This document shows positions 52,153 to 63,479 of a DNA stretch of 64,000 nucleotides, piece after piece. Made by a program: the position numbers and the translations under genes. Source of the DNA: Rhynchopus euleeides (lineage: Eukaryota; Euglenozoa; Diplonemea; Diplonemida; Diplonemidae); assembly GCA_963210315.1 (NCBI GenBank), contig OY723250.1, positions 744,001-808,000 on the forward strand, read 5' to 3'. The notes under the pieces are model-generated. The model was not told the DNA's origin. It worked only from the letters and a program-made list of their open reading frames with translations, and did no database searches. Position 1 is the first letter of the stretch. Each line of letters opens with the position of its first letter.

Positions 52153-55100
52153 CTAGTCCTCAGCACATGCAAGCATCTTCAGCTTCTGCATGAATGTCTG
52201 CATGTTGGCATCGTCAGTGTGGATGATCTGTGGAGGAGGTGTGTGTGTGTGGCAGTGGTGATGTGGTGTTCGGTGTAGCCTGCACTGTAGAAACGATTCA
52301 CATATGTGTGTGTATGTGCAGTGTGAGTCCGACCTGCTCCGAGGGGGAGGCTCACAACACGATCCCCCAGACAAGGCCCCAGGCAGGGTGGCAAGCGGTG
52401 GCAACTGGTGCAATTCCTATCCGCTGCCGGAGGGCCCGTTCCCGTGTTGGCAACAGGAGTTGGTAGAGCGCAAAAAATCACAAATATCCAGCGTGGCATC
52501 ACTGTCAATCTGACCATACCTGTACATCACCCCCGCTCTCCTTCGCATCTGTGTCAGAAGGGTTGAGCTTGTGCACGAGGTACCGTGCCTGCGACCCGTT
52601 CTGGTCGCAGATGGTGATCTTCGGAATGGGGAAGCGGTTGGCGATCAATTCGTTCATGTCATTGACAGGTGCCTGGAGCTGGTCGTTGAAGGCTTCGTAG
52701 CCTGGCTGCTGGTGGAAGCCCGAGTCACGCCACTGCGCGATGGTTGTGCCGTGGTGGATGACCACGTTGAAGTACCCATCCAGCAGGAGGATGTTGTCGT
52801 ACTTCACGCTGCGCGAGTCCAGCTCTACGACCTCGCCATCCGACGACCCATAGGAGTAGGAAAAGAGCTTCGGCTCGAGCATCACGACACACTGCATCAC
52901 AGCCTCGCGGTAGAGACAGCTGCGGAAGAACACTGTCTCGTCCACACTGCTGTTGAATACCAGGATGAACTCCGACCGACGCAGGTGGTACATGAACTGC
53001 GGGAACAGCGTGTACTGGGGGGGGAGATACAGCGAGCCTGGCTGCCCGCGCTGGAAGGTCGCAAACTTTTTGACAAACCGGATGAGGCTGCGGTCAACCC
53101 AGTTGCGTGCAGGGACGTGCATGTTGCCTGAGTTCTCCATGTACTTTGCAACCATGCGCCCCATCACAGTCACAGCGGCGTACTGGTCGAAGCAGTGGTA
53201 TTCATTGATGACACTCTTGTCGGATGATGACGCAATGCCTTGCCGAGTGGTGGTGACGCGCAGCCTGCGGTAGCCGTGTGTGTCAACGAAGCGGGTGATG
53301 AACTGCGTGTAGCGGAACCCTGCATCGCTGGCGGGTGCATCCTCCTCTGCGTCGAAGATCACAGTGAATGTTGTGGTGTCGTCGATAGCGGACGTCGACC
53401 ACGCACAGGTCTTTGCGTCCCCCACCTCGATGGTGGTCGAGACGCTGGGGCTCATCTCACCCACACCCCTGCACGGCCCGATGCAGCCGGCAATCTTTGT
53501 CTCGCTGCTGGTCTGCACCTCCATCACCACGTCGAAGAACATGTTCGCAGTCTGGCGGTTGCGGGCCTGGTTGAACATCTTGTGCAGACTCTGCTTGAAC
53601 ACATCAGTGTGGAACGAGTCACTCGACACCACGTACCCTCCGGTGTAGACAACCGCCTCCCCCAGCTCGCACAGACCCACCTGTGTGTGTGTCGCAGTGT
53701 GGCACACCCCTTGCACCTGCAGCTGCAGGACCGGAACACATGATCACCGAACCACAACACAGAATCACCGCATGACACGAATTAGAGAACTAGAGAATTA
53801 GAGAATTAGAGAGATGAATCACCCCCCTTTGCCTCACAGCAAGGCGCCTTGGATACTTTTCGTGTGAACACACACTCGGGCGTCGTAGCGTTGCACAGGC
53901 ACGTGGAAGCCCCCTGCAGACAGCCCTGCTGGCATACCTGGTCCAGCGAGATCATGAAGAGATCGAGGCAGAAGTTGATAGCGCGCAGCCGCTTTGCCAG
54001 CCCATTCCCAAACTCAGTTGCGGACGCCATGTGCGGGGCCTGCCCCTCCTTGATGTCAGGGTGGCAGCGCAGCGTCTCCTCCAGGTCGGGGGAGCACATC
54101 TTGCCGGGGCCACAGGGTGTCGGGCCCGAGAGGAAGAGAAGCACGCGGCCGTGGTGGCCCTTCTGTGGAAGCAAGGGCAGGGGTGCATTGGGTGAGGGGA
54201 TGAGGCGACTACCCTGAGCTGAGCTCGCCAGGGTGAGCGCAGACGAAGCCGCACCACACAGCACCACACAGCACGACACGACACACCCCTCCTGACCACA
54301 AGAGTAAAAGGCACATCCCCCCCCCAATCCCTCCAGGGCCACACTGAACTGCCTATAATACACAAAACAGCGAGCAAGCAGGCCCCCCCCTCCCCTCCCC
54401 ACCCCTCCCCCACATGGCAACAACACACGCACAACGGCACAACATACATCCTGCCCGGAGAGCAGCTCTGCGATACCCACAGCCACCTCGAGGGAGGCGC
54501 CTGTGCTGCGCATCTGCCTGAGGCGTGGCTTGACCGCCCACGGGTCGGGGGTGAGGTCCTCGAGGATGCTGACGATCGCCGGCTGCGCCTCAGCGCCCCC
54601 CACGAGGACACGCCCCTGCAGCCCGTCATCCCCGCCCCGCCCCGCCCTCTTGATGCTGAGATAGTCACGCACCGTGTCCACGGAGTAGGTCCCCCCTGCG
54701 GGGAGCCCTGTGAACACAGTGCTGTTCACACCGCCAGACCCGAGGTCCCACACGGTGACATACTTGCCCAGGGTGATCAGGCCCACGAGGGACCCGGGCG
54801 GGAGGCGGGGGATGGTGGCCAGCAGCGACTCCTTCTCCCCCTGGAGCTCCTCCGCGTTTGTCGCGACGTCGACGATGAAGATGAAGGTGGGCGCCCGCCC
54901 AGGGCTTGCGGGGAGGAGGTATTCTACGGTGTTCACACCCTCTGTGAACTCAGCGCTCATCTGGTCGGGCGGGCAGGACAGCAGGTTGCGGCTGCGGCAG
55001 AAGACGCATGTCCAGCTGCTGGAGGAGGCTGTGTGGTTGACAAGGCAGAAGCTGTTGGCAACAGCCCTGCACTGCTTGCACTTCGAAGGCGCGGTGCGGA

Positions 55101-55284
55101 CCTCCGGGACGGTGTGCGCTGCGCTGCTCTTCAGGGGTGTGATCACGGCGGCGAGGGGGACCACCATCTCGGGAGAGAAGAACCCGCCAGACATCGACTT
55201 CTCCCCCTTCGCCTTCTTGGGGTATGTGTGCCAGGTCCACCGCACCCCGTCGCGCTCCTCCATCTCCTGCATGTAGTCGCCCAT
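52153..55284 (-). CDS. SEC23: COPII coat protein SEC23
   Basis: Four exons (complement of 52153-52227, 52520-53680, 53938-54162, 54448-55284), all in phase 0, give 765 residues, the usual Sec23 length. The start ATG is at 55284. N-terminal zinc finger Cys69-x2-Cys72...Cys93-x2-Cys96 (CKQC...CVFC). The trunk vWA-like domain follows (PTFIFIVDVATNAEEL, PGSLVGLITLGKYVTVWDLG, GRVLLFLSGPTPCGPG, INFCLDLFMISLDQVGL), then the helical domain and a gelsolin-like C-terminal domain (FDVVMEVQTSSETKIAGCIG, SEFILVFNSSVDETVFFRSC, PNMQTFM-type end). Sec23 is the GTPase-activating protein for Sar1 and forms the inner COPII coat with Sec24 on ER exit sites. Nothing essential is missing. The introns are 225-480 bp and look ordinary. 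Confidence 0.95.
53776..53815. repeat. Short AGAGAATT tandem repeat in a SEC23 intron
   Basis: GAATTAGAGAACTAGAGAAT then TAGAGAATTAGAGAGATG: about four units of 9 bp in intron 2 of SEC23. Confidence 0.7.
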
Positions 55285-56022
55285 TGCTCAACGTGCCGCA
55301 GCAATGTGCTGCCGTGCTGCAAGGGTGTGTGAGTTGAGGGTTGTGGGGAGTGTGTACAGAACAAAAGATGTGGCGGAGTGTAAACCGCTCCTTTTTCTCC
55401 GTTATTTTTGGGAAGGTCTTCCCACTCAACGCGGGTTGTGCTTTTCAACGCAATGTTTTCTGCGACTTTTTGTGGGAGAAATATATCGCAGAATAAAAAG
55501 GATTTGCATCAATCACTCAAGACGTGCTGAACAGTGAAGATGCCACGAAAAACCCCGCGAATAAACGAATCTGATTCTGCATTGTAGAGGAGGGGGTGGG
55601 GAGGGGACATCAACCCGGCACATTGTGTTCGGTTCTACTCCGAGTCGAGACCCGGATGCACCAGGCTGAGATCGCACAGCGCACTATCACGAATTGGCCA
55701 GGAGGGTGTTGTGCGTGCGGGTGTGGCGGGAGGGCCGAAAAAACTCCACACAAAAAAAAAGATCAACCACACCAGGGAACCCAAAAGGATCGGAGGGCCC
55801 TTCTGTGATCCCATACATGTTGCTGTGCAGATTTCACACACACTCACACCCCCACCGCCACCGCCACAACCACCCACCCCACCCTCCGAAATGCCACCCC
55901 CCCCCCCTTCTGCTCCATTCTTCTTTTCGTTCAGACAGAGGCACATTACATTACCTCACTGCCTCTGAGACAGATCAGGACACCACCCCCCTCCACCCCC
56001 CTTGAGGCCGAGGCCTCCAGCC
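55285..56022. other. Intergenic region upstream of SEC23
   Basis: It presumably contains the SEC23 promoter on the minus strand. ACC/CCG-rich tracts lie at 55850-55910. No exon or repeat family was recognised. Confidence 0.4.
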
Positions 56023-58901
56023 TTAATCAGAGAGCTTGCCGCTGAGCGCATCCTGCTGCGAAGGGGCGAGCACTTCTCTGTCACGCGGGTCGTTGTGCGG
56101 GAAGGTTTCGAGGTACTCCAGCTTCTTCCTCCACGTCCTGCGCTGGTGGTCCTCGAAGACGAGCTTCTCCAGCTTTTTGGGAGGAGGGAGGCCTTCGGTC
56201 AGCAGGACGGAGCCCATGTTGTGGATGTTGATGTTCTCCAACAGCTTCCAGACCTGCAGTTGGCGGTCCTCAGACAGCCTCATGTAAGGGCGGTAGATCT
56301 TCTCGATCCAGCAAGGGTCCTGGATAGTCGGGAACATCTTGTAGAAATTATCATCCTTGTACATCTGCTTCTTCGTAGAATCGTAACGCACTCTGCGGAT
56401 GTACTGCTCGATGTCGTCCAGCTCAAAGGGGTACTGCTCGTCAGCCTCCTCCTTCGATGCGCCAAGGCGCCCCCTCAGATATTTTTGCCCGGAGACACGC
56501 GTCAGCATCTCCCTGGAATGGTCGCGCGGGGCAGAGTCTTGGCCCATCTCCTCATCCACTTGCTGTATAGATGGTTGGGGGTGGTGGTGGTGGTGTGCGG
56601 AAACAAGGCACCGTTGCACCACCAGGTGGGTGGGGCAACGGCCTGTGTTCAACGCAAACTGCGTGTCGAAGTGTGCAGAGTAGAACCACACACAGCACAG
56701 GATGCACAGGATTGGTGTGACAAGACTGCGCCTTGATACGATTGGACAGCGGACAGAACATCAAAGGGTGGGACAAAACCTAAAGAAGGAGACGCAAAGA
56801 CAGGAATGTGCCGCCCAACCAATTGGGGGGTGATACTAATGAATGCAGACCCAGCTCGTCCTGTGTGCACACTGCTCACTGGTCTGACGAAACAGTGGCG
56901 AGGGTGGATCGCACGATAAAGCAAGCAAACGCACAGAGAGGTTCATCCAACATTGGACTGCGGTATGGCGGCAACATACAGTGTAGATGTACGCCTTCGG
57001 GTCCGTCACAAAGGGGTGCATATCTCCGCGCATTTCTTTTTCCTGTGGAGAGGTGTGCGTGTGTGTGCTTCAGACAAGTTTTCGAGGCGACTGAATGTGC
57101 ATATGTGTGTACTGTGGACACCACACCAAGAGTGCTACTGAGTGCTCGGTGTTGTCTACGCTCAAAAGATTCACGTTAAGCTTGTGCAGTTCCCCAAGGT
57201 TCCCCCCCAAGTGTGGGTGCCACACAACAGCCTGGCCCCCCTGTGCCAGCACCATCCTGGGGGCGCAAGGCTGCCAGACGCTGCTACACATACCCTGTCC
57301 TCCTGCTCCTGCAGCTTCTCGTCGACCTGCACGCCAAGAGGCTGCTCGTGGAAGCCACGGTGGGTGTCGAGCAGTGGTCTGTCGTTCTCATGGTCCCACA
57401 CATCCTCGCCCTTGTCACCGGTGATGAGCTGCCCACGGTGGAACAACGAGAGGTCGCGGTCCCGCATCTCGACGATGCAGAGACGCTGGTGCACCTTCCC
57501 GAGCAATTTGTTGACATCGGGGTCGATGAAGCGCCCGCGGACACGGTCCATGTGTGTGTGGGTCACTGTCATGCGGGCGTAGTTGCCATGGCGTTGGCGG
57601 AAGCGCTGCGGGAAGTCGTCAAGCGCCTTGTACATAGCGCGCATGTCGCCAGCATCGCCGAGGTTGTTGATATTCCGCGACTCGCGGCCACCGTACCAAT
57701 TCTTCACCTCGAAGAACTCCTGCACAATACGCCTGCTGCTCTTGCTGCCGTCCTTGATGAGAGTCACGAGTTTGTCGGCAACACGTTTCACCTCAAATGC
57801 CTCGTGTTGTGTGCACTGGCAGGCATCGTTCATAAACAGCTCCTCGATTCGGCTTCGGATACGGGCTTCACGCCATTCACCCAGACTCTCACCGAGCTTG
57901 TAGTAGAGCCTGTATTGGTGTGGGTTGCAACAGAGAGGGCATCACCGGACTGGGCCTACCACCCTCATGCGCTGTTGTGTAATTCCCCCCCCCCCCCAAA
58001 AAAAAACCAACAGCTGCCGCACACAGCCACACTAGACTAGTTGTGCCGCTTGCGAGCATCAGGAACGCAGGCACCCCACCCACCCACCTCCCAACAGCCA
58101 ATCAAAGACCTGGGGCTGCTGTGCCTCCACCTCGCACGCCGTTGGATAGAACACTACACGTTGGGGGCCTTCGCTACCAAGTGTGACTGAGTGAGAAAAA
58201 GTGAGCCACGGCCCACTTCCCCTCACTGGCTGACGAGCTGTGACGAGCAGTGACTGGTAGCGAGGGCCCCCGTTGCTATGGTTCTGTTTTGTGCGAATTT
58301 CGCCTCGTGCATCCCACGCCACATCGCACAGGACATACCGGTGGTTTTTCCAAAACTCTGGAATTTTTCGGGTGTACATGAAGAAGTGATGCCTGTTCTC
58401 GAGGAACGCCCGCATCCTACTTCTGTCGTACTCCATCACGAAGGGTTCTGTGTTGAAGATCTTGTTTTGGATCACCGGCGAGAGACGCGTCTTGATATTC
58501 TGGTGACCCCATCCGTGCTCCGGGGCCACAAACGTGGCCCCGCTGGCCTTCGTATGCGGGCTCTGCGCATCGGGCAGTGCCCGCAGCACACAGGTGCGAC
58601 GCATACCTGCGCCGCCCCCCCCCCAACCCCCTCCTGGATAGGTGTGCATGTGTGTAGACGGGAGGCAACACAACACGGAACTTTCGCACAGGATGCACAA
58701 GGCTTTGCACAACGCGAATAAAATCACAACCGCAGCCGCAGGGGCAGGGGGTGGGGTAGGGAACGAGAAGAAAACTGGAATCACAGAGTTGACCTCCCTC
58801 ACTTGTTCTGCAGGGGCACGCAGGGGGAGGTAGGGGGGGGGAGGGTCGGCCGCGGCGTGGCCCTGGCGCCTCACTTTCTCTTGGATGCAATGCCGCAGCA
58901 T
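56023..58901 (-). CDS. Mitochondrial large-subunit ribosomal protein L17-like (bL17m) with long extensions
   Basis: Four exons (complement of 56023-56562, 57294-57909, 58339-58562, 58875-58901) join in compatible phases to give about 468 residues. The 9-codon first exon (MLRHCIQEK, donor GTGAGG) is the least certain. Residues about 100-240 fit bacterial-type L17: ARIRSRIEELFMNDACQCTQ then FEVKRVADKLVTLIKDG (the family has an RVAEKLITLAK helix), an SRRIVQEFF segment, FPQRFRQRHGNYARM (family: APRFxxRxGGYTRI) and a terminal VEMRDR strand. The N-terminal 85 residues (FMYTRKIPEFWKNHR) and the C-terminal 230 (ELDDIEQYIRRVRYD, LPPPKKLEKLVFED) are extensions without recognised family, as is common in protist mitoribosomes. 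A mitochondrial location is inferred from the extensions. Confidence 0.7.
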
Positions 58902-59026
58902 TGTGAGAAGGCAGCACTCGGTTGCCTCGGTGTGAACAGGCCTTCCGCAATATCACACACGCAACCATCTATCCAGCCTCGGGACCCCCCCCACTCCCCT
59001 CCCACCCACCAGACAGCACGGGCACA

Positions 59027-59638
59027 TCAGTGCCCAAAGCGTTTCAATCCCGAGTGTGCAAAGCTTCGCCCGCTCTGGATCATATATTGTTTCGCGAACA
59101 CAAGCCCGATGCCGTGAGACAGGGTGATGGCAGGGAGGAGTGTGAAGGGTGCCAACACGAGCGACGCGGTAAACATGGCGAACACACTGGTCATGACCTC
59201 GGTGAAGCTGAGACGCGCATCTTTGTGCGTGAGCTGCATTGAGGACAGCGACAACGAGATAGAGGTGAAGAAGAGGGTCGCAGCTGTGGTGCGCATGGCT
59301 GGCCGCAGCACCATGCCGCGCGTGAACCGCCCATCTGCGAGATTTTCCCGATGCTCGGGCGACTTCAGCAGCCGGAGGTACTCATAAGTGCTGCCCAACC
59401 CGGCCACCATTGTCGGGACCGCTGGGAGCACATCGGCGATCCACTCCCCAGGTCGGTCCACCCAGTCACCCTCTGCATTGACGTCAAAACCCCGATGATA
59501 CCCCGCTTCGAAAGCCTCCTCTTGCTCCATCGAGACAAGCACGTTGCGCAACACTGTGGCGACCAGCCCCGTGCCACAGGCGCAGGTTGCCCCACCCATG
59601 ATGCTGGCCAGCTCCAGCCAGTACCTACCGAAAGACAT
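59027..59638 (-). CDS. Small multi-pass membrane protein, family not recognised
   Basis: A single exon of 203 residues, ATG at 59638 and TGA at 59027. Hydrophobic segments: IMGGATCACGTGLVATVL (about 13-30), a central TAATLFFTSISLSL, and a longer VFAMFTASLVLAPFTLLPAI followed by LSHGIGLVFA, which suggests three or four membrane spans. Between the first two lies a soluble loop with many acidic residues (EAFEAGYHRGFDVNAEGDW). The glycine-rich first span with GG and GTG recalls Tim17/22-type inner-membrane proteins, but the match is too weak to name. The nearest upstream gene on the same strand is the peroxidase. Confidence 0.6.
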   Translation of the reverse strand: MSFGRYWLELASIMGGATCACGTGLVATVLRNVLVSMEQEEAFEAGYHRGFDVNAEGDWVDRPGEWIADVLPAVPTMVAGLGSTYEYLRLLKSPEHRENLADGRFTRGMVLRPAMRTTAATLFFTSISLSLSSMQLTHKDARLSFTEVMTSVFAMFTASLVLAPFTLLPAITLSHGIGLVFAKQYMIQSGRSFAHSGLKRFGH

Positions 59639-60609
59639 GTTGCCGCTGTGTATGCCTGGGAGAGGGGTGAGGTGGCGGTGGCGTTGACGAGGGGCTCGCC
59701 CAGCGATATGGATTTGCAGGAACAGCAAAGCTGTGTTTGGCTGACGAATCCCAAGGGAGGGAGGGGAGGGGGCGGGGGACTGTCTCCTGGCTGTTGTCAC
59801 TCATTCGTGGCGCTGCCTTTCGTCGACGCACGTGCAGCAGTAAAGGTCAACGTGCGGGGTGGAGGGGGGATGAAGAGAAGTGATGGAGGGGTGGGGGTGG
59901 GGGTGGGGGAGTGAGAGCAAACCTGCCACCGACCCAGTGAGTACACTAGGCATACTTTTTTTTTTGTGCGGCCTGTGTGGTTGTCTTCGTCGTTTGTCTT
60001 CTTCGACCGGACATCCCCTTCTTCTGGAGACACCGATCTACACCATGAACCTCGAGCTGATGCTGGAGCTTTCGGGAGCCTCTGCGAGTGGGTGGCCACG
60101 TTTTCTTTGGTGGACGCACCCAAAAGAAAATAAAGAAGCAGAAAAAACCCGAAAAGAGGTCGAGGCACCCGCTCCACTCCAGCACCATGGGGCTGAGGTT
60201 CACGGATCACACAGGTGAGGATCAGTCCTCTGTGAGGCGCTTATCCTGAAGACGTACCAGTTCCCCGGTCGGTCTCCAGAAACTCGGGCCGCGTCTGGCG
60301 CTGTATCGCCTCGGCGGGGCTGTCGTCCCTTACAGTCTTTTCTGTACGAGGTTTTCCACAGGCTGCACACCTGCCCCGCGGCTGTGTGGCAGTCTTCGCG
60401 GAGTGCAATGCGAAGGTCTGGCCTGACGTGGTGTGACTATTTAGACTCCAGGTGTCTCCACCCATCCTGGTCTGGGGAGCCTCGGTACCCAAGCAGTTTT
60501 CGGTCATGCCCTGGACCACGGCCGTGCTAGACTCCTGGTGCAGGCACCCGTCATGGTCCGGGGACGGCCCCCCCAGGCAGTTTAACGTCTTACCCAGGAC
60601 TTGGAATAA
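59639..60609. other. Gene-free stretch
   Basis: A GGGGGTG tract lies at 59880-59910. Near 60440-60600 two imperfect 50-bp repeats (CCTGGTCTGGGGAGCC / TCATGGTCCGGGGACGG, each with CAAGCAGTTTT / CAGGCAGTTTA) lie directly beside the next element. No exon was recognised. Confidence 0.4.
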
Positions 60610-60611
60610 TA

Positions 60612-61771
60612 CTTGTCCCCCCATATGGGGAACCCCCTAAATCTGGGGGAAATATGGGGAGTCTCAAAACCCCGCCCCCATATGGGGAAAAAGACTGAAA
60701 ATATGGGGAAAACCCGGTAAAATATGGGGGAATATGGGGGAAATATGGGGCCCATATGGGGGGATATGGGGGTATTCGTGCTGCAACGGGAGAACATCAA
60801 ACCACTCAGGCACAGACACACACGAAGTGCGCGTCGAAACCGGCCTCATGCCTTGTTGGGGATCCTCCAGGAGTCCGATCCTGGGGAGGTGCGCGCTCGT
60901 TCAGGTGTGGCCAGGTCTGGCCCCCCCTGGAAGATCCCCCAGGTGGGTCGCACCGACCTCCTGTTCCCCTCCTGCGCCGATACAGCGGCAGCGGAGAGCG
61001 AACGCTTCCCGGTTTGGCGGGGCACCGCAGTGACAGCGGCAGCGGTGGTGGACACATACGCACAGACACACATAGCGCGTTCAGGGTTAACAGCTCCTCA
61101 CAACACACACTCTTGTGTTTTTAAGTCCTCACTCTCACACTCGCTGTCCTCCTCCTCTGGTGTGTTTGCGATTGCGAACTGCCCCCTGAGGTCCTTAATT
61201 AGACAAGGGAATTCACAAGCAGTGCATTCTGGTGTCAGGCGCTTCCGCCGCTTTTGACCGCTCCGAGCGCCGAAAAGTCGGAGTCGACGCTCGTCACCAG
61301 GCAGCTTGACATGTTCAAGCTGCATCTGCCGGGTGGAATGAGACCTGTGAAGGCCAGTACAAGGACTGGCTGCAGGACGCAACTGTTCTGCCAGCAAAGA
61401 CAGGACTACTGGACAGCATGCTCTGATGACCGCTACTCAGACTTGAAGAAAGTGGCGGTCGGCACTCTCACAGCACCTTTTGTGGTCTGACTCGAGCACT
61501 TCAGCCGGGCGTTTCCCTCCTCTGCAGAAAGCGACGAGGTGAGATGGCTCTGCAAGGTGCTAGACGTCCCCTGTCAGTGGCTGACTTCACACCCTGTGAA
61601 AAGCAGAACGAAGAGAACTGTTTGCTGACTGCTTCCACCTGAGGAACCCCTGGGTTTTCCCCCATATATCCCCCATATGGGGGAAATATGGGGGAACAGG
61701 ACTTGAAAAACCCCCCATATTCCCCCCATATTTTCCCCATATTTTTGGCCTTCCCCATATGGGGGTACAAG
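60612..61771 (+). mobile_element. DNA transposon with palindromic CCCCATATGGGG ends and a hAT-like coding remnant
   Basis: The outer ends read CTTGTCCCCCCATATGGGG on the left and, from the other strand, CTTGTACCCCCATATGGGG on the right; TA lies just outside both (60610-60611, 61772-61773). The ends are symmetric (ATACTTG), so the TA may belong to the inverted repeat rather than being a duplication. Many ATATGGGG/CCCCATAT words crowd the first 165 and last 110 bp. The interior (about 61290-61620, plus strand) encodes QQRQDYWTACSDDRYSDLKK, VAVGTLTAPFVV, a stop codon, then LEHFSRAFPSSAESDEVRW. This follows the spacing of the hAT dimerisation region (W...Y..L...A...L..P...E..FS). It appears to be a decayed, non-functional copy. 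Confidence 0.6.
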
Positions 61772-61773
61772 TA

Positions 61774-62426
61774 TGACTAGGGGGGGGCGGGGTGGCTGCG
61801 TGCCGAGCGGCAGGGGGTGGTGTGGTGTGGGGAGGCCGCTGTTGCCGGTGCGACAGCCTGCCGTCCCGTGCCGCAGAGTGGCTGCTGCCGTTTCTTTTGG
61901 ATTCTTGCTGGAGCAGCGCAGCTACAACCCTCTTAAGGTTGCAAGCTGCACTGCATATCTTTTTATATTTCCTCCGCTGGGTTGCATGGCGGTGGGGTGG
62001 TGGTGCAGCGCAGGCTTGCAAACCATTTTCATCCCAGCAGTGCATGGAGGTGTGAAATGAATCCACAGAGTGAGGAAGTGCATATTGAGAGTAGGACACA
62101 TCAGCTGGGTGCGTGCAAGTTTCTGTTGTTATAGAACAGGTTGCACTGCGCGGAGCTGGTTGCAGAGAAGGAAAATACATAGAACAGGTAGCCTATGTGG
62201 AGAGAAGGGCAAGCGGAAGGGTGTCAAACGGGTTGTGGAAAAGAAAGGAGGGGAAGGGGCGCAGAACGCAGAAGGCAGAGACGGGGTAGACACGCCCCGT
62301 TGCCGCAATACCTGCCAGAAAGGGAGGACGCATGGGTCCCTGTTTTCCATTTCGCCGACCGGCGAGGGTGTGAGGTGAGGCTGGCATCCTACCCTGCACC
62401 GTGCTCAGGCTGTTTTCCGACCTCAA
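61774..62426. other. Region 3' of the peroxidase gene
   Basis: G-run at 61780-61788 and mixed sequence. No exon or known repeat was recognised. Confidence 0.4.
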
Positions 62427-63479
62427 TCAGCGCCGCAACCACCCTGCCGACGCGCCGAAGTCGACGCCGTTCTCCTGCAGCTGCTGCCAGGCGTCGACAA
62501 AGTGCTTGAAGAACAGCACCCTGCTGCGGGCAAACAGGCGCACAATCAGCACCAGCCGGCGGTCCGCCCGCACCGCCAGGTCGATTGGCAGCATCACCAC
62601 GTCGCGCCCCGCAGGCCCCCCGCGGTACTGCAGCGCCCCCGTCCCCTCGACCGTCTCCGCAGCATGCGTGCCCCACAGCCCCCGCTCCAGGTTCACAAAG
62701 TACTCGTTGTTGAACACAAACGGGGTCTCCGTCCACGACCCGTTGTTCCCCGTCACCTCGGGGTGCATGAAACCCACCCCGTGCCCGCCACCCATGAGGG
62801 CCACGATCTGGAACAGTGCAGCCCGGTCGGTGTCGAGCGAGATCCCCAGCTCCCGGAAGCGCTGGAAGAGGAAGGGCAGCGTGTCGCGCGAGTGCGGGAA
62901 GGGGTCGTTGTTGACATGCTTCAGGGGCATCCGCCCGTTGTTATCGATGCACTTTGCATCCGTCTCATCCGGTGCCGTGTAGTCCCGCCGCCCGGGGCGG
63001 AACCGGATCACCGGCCCCCCCATGAACTCGATAGCCGTGTTGCCGGCCAGCAGATACAGGTCTGCGTACGACACGAAGGGGAACGCCTGCTTCACAGGCT
63101 CCAGCACCGCAACCACGGCATCCAGCCCGATGTTCGCCGCAATGTTCAACTCAGGCGCCATACGCATGCACCCGCCCGTCGTGCCACCCATGCGCGGCAG
63201 CAGCGAGGGGTCCTGCCCGTTGAAGGCGGCCGCAGTGTGCCACGCCATGCTCATGGTGGTGGGGCGCAGCGCACGCGGCTGCTCCTGAAACACACGCACC
63301 AGCGCCCGCACCACAGGCGCATACCGCAGCCGCGCCGACAGAGGGAAGATGCCCCGCCCGGGCGGGGTGCGCGGCTGGTCCACCGCACCCTCGGGCGTGG
63401 GTGTGCGCCACAGCGGGGGGAGGACCCACCCCTCGGCACACACGCACACCGCGAACAGCACACACGCCCGCACAGACAT
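62427..63479 (-). CDS. Class I haem peroxidase (ascorbate/cytochrome c peroxidase-like), distal Arg replaced
   Basis: A single exon of 350 residues, ATG at 63479, TGA at 62427. Residues 1-16 (MSVRACVLFAVCVCAE) look like a signal peptide, so it may enter the secretory route or a plastid by a bipartite leader. The distal pocket reads SMAWH (77-81): Trp80 and the catalytic His81 are kept, but the arginine of the canonical RLAWH is Ser77. The proximal side is intact: His233 in VALMGGGHGVGFMH, the usual WTETPFVFNNEYF run after it, and the partner Asp300 in VVMLPIDLAV. Peroxidases of this group reduce hydrogen peroxide. Without the distal Arg, compound I formation should be slow unless another residue substitutes. 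A thylakoid or secreted role is not readable. Confidence 0.85.
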   Translation of the reverse strand: MSVRACVLFAVCVCAEGWVLPPLWRTPTPEGAVDQPRTPPGRGIFPLSARLRYAPVVRALVRVFQEQPRALRPTTMSMAWHTAAAFNGQDPSLLPRMGGTTGGCMRMAPELNIAANIGLDAVVAVLEPVKQAFPFVSYADLYLLAGNTAIEFMGGPVIRFRPGRRDYTAPDETDAKCIDNNGRMPLKHVNNDPFPHSRDTLPFLFQRFRELGISLDTDRAALFQIVALMGGGHGVGFMHPEVTGNNGSWTETPFVFNNEYFVNLERGLWGTHAAETVEGTGALQYRGGPAGRDVVMLPIDLAVRADRRLVLIVRLFARSRVLFFKHFVDAWQQLQENGVDFGASAGWLRR

